Below are positions 43,565 through 46,512 of a DNA stretch of 46,512 nucleotides, piece after piece; the first letter of the stretch is position 1, and each line of letters begins with the position of its first letter. The notes beneath the pieces were generated by a model that ran no database searches, was not told where the DNA came from, and was given only the letters and a program-made list of their open reading frames with translations. The DNA comes from an uncultured Prevotellaceae bacterium. GTDB taxonomy: Bacteria > Bacteroidota > Bacteroidia > Bacteroidales > Bacteroidaceae. The stretch lies in the NCBI GenBank assembly GCA_902771155.1, contig CACXVS010000024.1:1-46512 (forward strand). Direction: 5' to 3'. The translations under genes were made by a program, and so were the position numbers.

Positions 43565-44497
43565 ATGAACAAGAAATTTATAATGGTTGCGATTTGTTCA
43601 ATCGCTGGAATATTACTCATTTGTGGCTGCATGCAAACATCCAAAAACACGAAGGACTCCCAAAAAGGATCTGAACTGGAAGCGGTCGATACTATGCATA
43701 TCCTGCAGGTAGGAGAAAAAGCCTTTGATGCAGAACTCTTCGATATGCAAGGCAACAAGCATCGTCTGTTTGAAGCCTTTGCAGATGGTCGCTATGTGCT
43801 GCTCGACTTCTGGAATCTCCATTGTGGTGCGTGCCGACAGTCTGAGTCAGAGTTGCTGGAGGTCTATGAGCGAATGAAGGGGAAATTGGAAATCGTTGCT
43901 ATCAACTTGGATTCAATCTCTGAGTGGCAAAGGCATGAATGGAGCAAGAAGATTGTATGGAAGAACTGGAATGACGGGAGAAAGTTCAAGAAAGGAGGTA
44001 TCAAGAGCCGCTATTACGACTTCAATGCTGTACCCTTCTACGTCTTATTGTCGCCCGATGGCCGTATTCTTTGGGAGATGACTGGTTATGGCGTAGGATA
44101 TTTCTTGGGAATGGCTGAGGCTCTGAATGGTCCAAGGCAAGACAATTTTAACAATCCAAATCTTGTCATCAGGAAAGTTAAAACCGATGTCAGTGGCACC
44201 ACCATCAGCTTCCGCTATTTTACAGAGAAAGGCTACTGGTTCAACATTGCCCGCGATTCTTACCTCACTGCCAATGGCAGAAAATACAAACTGACAGCAG
44301 CCGACGGTATCAAACTCGACGAGAACAATACACCCCAAGTTAAAGCGTATTCAGTCAGAGTAAAATATGGACTCGACATCAACTATTGTGATTTCGCCCT
44401 GACCTTCGAACCGTTCTATACCGTTCCTGAATCCTTCGACTTCAAGGCTGGCGACGGCGAGGATGTCTTCGTCATCCACAATATTTCTGTAAAATAA
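43565..44497 (+). CDS. TlpA-like thioredoxin-fold lipoprotein with C-terminal extension
   Basis: 310 residues. A lipoprotein signal ends near LLICGC (Cys20 or Cys22). The thioredoxin domain (about 47-190) begins LQVGEKAFDAELFDMQGNKH; the active site is HCGAC (Cys87, Cys90), in which the usual Trp is His, and the cis-Pro loop is NAVPFYVLL. About 110 residues follow (KVKTDVSGTTISFRYFTEKG onward) that I do not recognise; they read as beta-rich. It should act on disulfides outside the cytoplasmic membrane. It is close behind the propeller gene and 16 nt before the next thioredoxin-fold gene. Confidence 0.85.
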   Translation: MNKKFIMVAICSIAGILLICGCMQTSKNTKDSQKGSELEAVDTMHILQVGEKAFDAELFDMQGNKHRLFEAFADGRYVLLDFWNLHCGACRQSESELLEVYERMKGKLEIVAINLDSISEWQRHEWSKKIVWKNWNDGRKFKKGGIKSRYYDFNAVPFYVLLSPDGRILWEMTGYGVGYFLGMAEALNGPRQDNFNNPNLVIRKVKTDVSGTTISFRYFTEKGYWFNIARDSYLTANGRKYKLTAADGIKLDENNTPQVKAYSVRVKYGLDINYCDFALTFEPFYTVPESFDFKAGDGEDVFVIHNISVK

Positions 44498-44513
44498 ATA
44501 AGAATAACTAATT

Positions 44514-45173
44514 ATGAACAAGAAAACTTTCATTACAATGATGCTCGCCCTCGCCGCAATGGCAGGGTTGGCACAGACTAAGACAGCAACTGTAATTGGT
44601 TATTCACCCGCTCTGAAAGACGGCACGCTGGTGTTTGCCGGTACTAGTAGTACGATACCTGTTGTAGATACCGTGCGGGCCGGACATTTCGCCTATACCT
44701 TGCCCGTTGAGGAATTCACCGAGAGCACCCTCGCTTTTCTTGGCGATGGCTGTCCTAATTCTAACACTCTGATCTTCCTGCGTCCAAATGTGACTGTGAA
44801 AGTGACGGGCAACGACTGCCTTAACCCCTTATGGAAAGTGGAAAGCCCGATACCTGAACAGCAGACCCAGAACCGTCTGACTGAATATTGCCGCGACGTG
44901 AGGGCAGAAGCCTTGCAGATGGACTTGGCTCATGCGCCTCGGGAGAAACGAGACTCCGTTACAATAGAATGGATGAAGCAACAAATGGATATCCTTCCAT
45001 CATTGCCTGTGGATGCAGCCACAATCCGGGCACTATTGGGCATATCCGAAACGGCCATGATAAGGAAAGACTTTCCGTACATGGAGCAGCTGAAAGAAGT
45101 GGAAAAGACCATCGCCGCCCGTGCGCCAAAAGGATTTGAAGAGAAATTAGCAGAGATTCATTCCTATGTCTAT
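44514..45173 (+). repeat. Tandem duplication, left copy
   Basis: The first 220 codons are repeated with similar length and clearly related DNA at 45805-46464. Exact runs such as AAAGACGGCACGCTGGTG occur in both. The copies are on the same strand, about 1.3 kb apart. Confidence 0.8.
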
Positions 45174-45638
45174 GCGAAGAATGAGCAGCAGATAGCCGAG
45201 GAATTGTCCGGCAATGAGAGCGTGTTCTTCAAGAAATACGACGACGTGGCCCCAGAGGACATCCTCCAGACCATCCTCGACAACTATAAAGGCAAGACCG
45301 TGCTCATCGACATGTGGGCCACATGGTGCGGTCCCTGTCGTGCTGGTCATAAAACGATGGCGCCTCTTAAAGATGAGTTGAAGGGGCGCAACATCAAATT
45401 TGTCTACTTCACCTCGCCCTCATCGCCTCCTACCACTTGGCAGAGAATGATTAAGGATATCGACGGTGACCACTATTACCTGACGGAAGAACAAAACCAC
45501 TACATCCTTCAGCACTTCGAGTCTGAAGGCATCCCCACTTACGCCATCTACGATACCAAGGGTCATCAGACCTACAAGAGTATTGGTTTCCCTGGCAATG
45601 ATGTTATCCGCAAAGAATTAGAAAAAGCAAGCAAGTAA
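44514..45638 (+). CDS. Secreted protein with N-terminal DUF4369-like part and thioredoxin domain
   Basis: 374 residues. A signal peptide (1-20, cleavage after GLA) is followed by a beta-rich part (about 22-105, TVIGYSPALKDGTLVFAG, then VDTVRAGHFAYTLPVEEFTE) of the type found before many Bacteroidetes TlpA domains. A helical linker (about 118-250) and a thioredoxin domain follow, with a classical WCGPC (Cys272, Cys275) and EGIPTYAIYD at the cis-Pro. Periplasmic disulfide exchange is likely. Residues 1-220 are closely repeated in the incomplete gene at 45805, but the two then differ completely. Confidence 0.85.
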   Translation: MNKKTFITMMLALAAMAGLAQTKTATVIGYSPALKDGTLVFAGTSSTIPVVDTVRAGHFAYTLPVEEFTESTLAFLGDGCPNSNTLIFLRPNVTVKVTGNDCLNPLWKVESPIPEQQTQNRLTEYCRDVRAEALQMDLAHAPREKRDSVTIEWMKQQMDILPSLPVDAATIRALLGISETAMIRKDFPYMEQLKEVEKTIAARAPKGFEEKLAEIHSYVYAKNEQQIAEELSGNESVFFKKYDDVAPEDILQTILDNYKGKTVLIDMWATWCGPCRAGHKTMAPLKDELKGRNIKFVYFTSPSSPPTTWQRMIKDIDGDHYYLTEEQNHYILQHFESEGIPTYAIYDTKGHQTYKSIGFPGNDVIRKELEKASK

Positions 45639-45639
45639 A

Positions 45640-45735
45640 ATGACTACATTCAAGGATACCGACATCCGCGAAGCTCTGCGGCGCAAATACACCAATACGC
45701 TGACATTGCCTGCAGACTTCAAAGAGAAAAAATGA
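45640..45735 (+). pseudogene. Short frame, probably the remnant of a larger gene
   Basis: 31 codons, beginning MTTFKDTDIREALRRKYTNT and ending LPADFKEKK. The composition looks like the N-terminus of a cytosolic protein of the sort found near sigma-factor or regulator genes in Prevotella, here cut short by a stop. It starts 1 nt after the stop of the preceding gene. A second tiny frame (MKILRDIFDKSSYN) overlaps its stop. It could still be a real microprotein; homologue lengths would decide. Confidence 0.4.
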
Positions 45736-45804
45736 AAATCTTGCGAGATATTTTTGATAAATCGTCGTATAACTAATAAGAGGTATAATAAAAACAAAAC
45801 GATT

Positions 45805-46464
45805 ATGATTAGGAATTCTTTCATTACGATGATGCTCGCCCTCGTCACTGTAACTGGGCTGGCACAGACAAAGACGGCAACTGTTACTGGTTACTCTCCC
45901 GCACTGAAAGACGGCACGCTGGTGCTTGCCGGTACTGGAACTATTGGGAATGTTGTAGACACCGTCAAAGCCGGACATTTTGCCTTCACTTTACCCGTAG
46001 AGGAACTCACCGAAAGCTTTCTCGGTTTATTGGGTGAAGGTTGTCCCAATTTTAATTTAACCCTCTTCCTGCGTCCCGGTGTGACTGTGAAATTGACGGG
46101 CACAGATTGTTTCTACCCTTTATGGAAAATTGAGAGTCCCTTGCCGGAACAGCAGACAGAGAGGCGTATAACGGAGCATTGCCGCGACGTAGTAACGGAA
46201 TTAATGCAGATGGATTTGGATAAAAAGCCTTGGGCAGAGAGAGAGGTCGTTGAAATGAAGTGGATGAAGCAACGGATGGACATCTTGCCTTCACTGCCTG
46301 TTGATGCAGCGACCATTCGTGCGCTATGGGGCATGTCTATGACGGCTAAGAATACCAAAGACTTCCCGTACATAGAGCAGTTGAAAAGACTGGAAAAGAC
46401 AATTGCTGCACGGGCACCTAAAGGATTTGAAGAGAAGTTGGCAGAGATTCACAACTATGTCTAT
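45805..46464 (+). repeat. Tandem duplication, right copy
   Basis: Direct repeat of 44514-45173 at the DNA and protein level. Similarity ends where both proteins read YVY, about codon 220, which marks the likely recombination point. Confidence 0.8.
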
Positions 46465-46512
46465 CCACCACGACTCTTGCAGGTGGGTGATGAAGCTGTT
46501 GATGCCGAACTC
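45805..46512 (+). CDS. Thioredoxin-fold paralogue, cut by the window edge
   Basis: 236 codons are visible, open at the right end. Residues 1-220 follow the 44514 protein closely: a signal peptide (MIRNSFITMMLALVTVTGLA), TVTGYSPALKDGTLVLAG, WMKQRMDILPSLPVDAATIR and ARAPKGFEEKLAEI. After NYVYPPRL the sequence turns to LQVGDEAVDAEL, which matches the thioredoxin-domain entry LQVGEKAFDAEL of the 43565 protein instead. The gene looks like a hybrid of its two neighbours. Active-site Cys lie beyond the window. Confidence 0.82.
   Translation, partial: MIRNSFITMMLALVTVTGLAQTKTATVTGYSPALKDGTLVLAGTGTIGNVVDTVKAGHFAFTLPVEELTESFLGLLGEGCPNFNLTLFLRPGVTVKLTGTDCFYPLWKIESPLPEQQTERRITEHCRDVVTELMQMDLDKKPWAEREVVEMKWMKQRMDILPSLPVDAATIRALWGMSMTAKNTKDFPYIEQLKRLEKTIAARAPKGFEEKLAEIHNYVYPPRLLQVGDEAVDAEL

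Overview
The window looks like chromosomal DNA of a Bacteroidales bacterium, most likely Prevotella or a close relative. Most intergenic regions carry the Bacteroidetes -7 promoter box TAnnTTTG, several with a TTTG -33 element 19-20 bp upstream. Gene content fits: DUF4492-cydA-cydB, a Bacteroidetes-type LptD, a CotH protein with a type IX-secretion-like C-terminus, an HU/smalltalk pair and a BF3164-like propeller lipoprotein. The genus is an inference; the order is well supported.

Layout. 1-1165: an HU-family protein plus a 38-residue 'smalltalk' microprotein, ending in a bidirectional terminator. 1172-4564 (minus): one operon nusB-yajC-ybbR-coaE-DUF5606. 4828-8633 (plus): rplY-pth-S4 protein-Ca/Na antiporter, then a preQ1-I riboswitch in front of yhhQ-queF (queuosine precursor uptake and synthesis). 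8734-16288 (plus): a carboxyltransferase of the oxaloacetate decarboxylase type with an unusual biotinyl domain, an HD hydrolase, LptD and a CPA2 antiporter; pepT is convergent. 17619-20210: a six-SLBB polysaccharide export protein with tRNA-Arg(CCG) 10 nt behind it. 20211-21118: 908 bp without a convincing gene, holding a nested inverted repeat with heptamers phased at 11 bp. 21119-29273: secreted protein, LUD protein, stand-alone penicillin-binding transpeptidase, porin, Na+/solute symporter, TlpA lipoprotein and Zn/Cd P-type ATPase. 29250-33695 (minus): DUF4492-cydA-cydB-cotH. 33824-40794 (plus): coiled-coil protein, TolC, HlyD, two ABC-2 permeases and an acyltransferase. 40818-46512: a TPR/transmembrane/putative HTH protein divergent from a propeller lipoprotein and three thioredoxin-fold envelope proteins, the last cut by the window edge.

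How they work together. The window is mainly envelope biology: LPS delivery (LptD), polysaccharide export (SLBB protein), tripartite efflux, peptidoglycan crosslinking, outer-membrane porin, thiol redox proteins and microaerobic respiration (cytochrome bd), set among housekeeping genes. The most unusual material is the phased inverted-repeat region at 20440-20937. Next come the domain-swapped thioredoxin-fold paralogue at the right edge, the degenerate biotin site at 8734-10515, and the hairpin that both follows cydB and encodes part of the CotH signal peptide.
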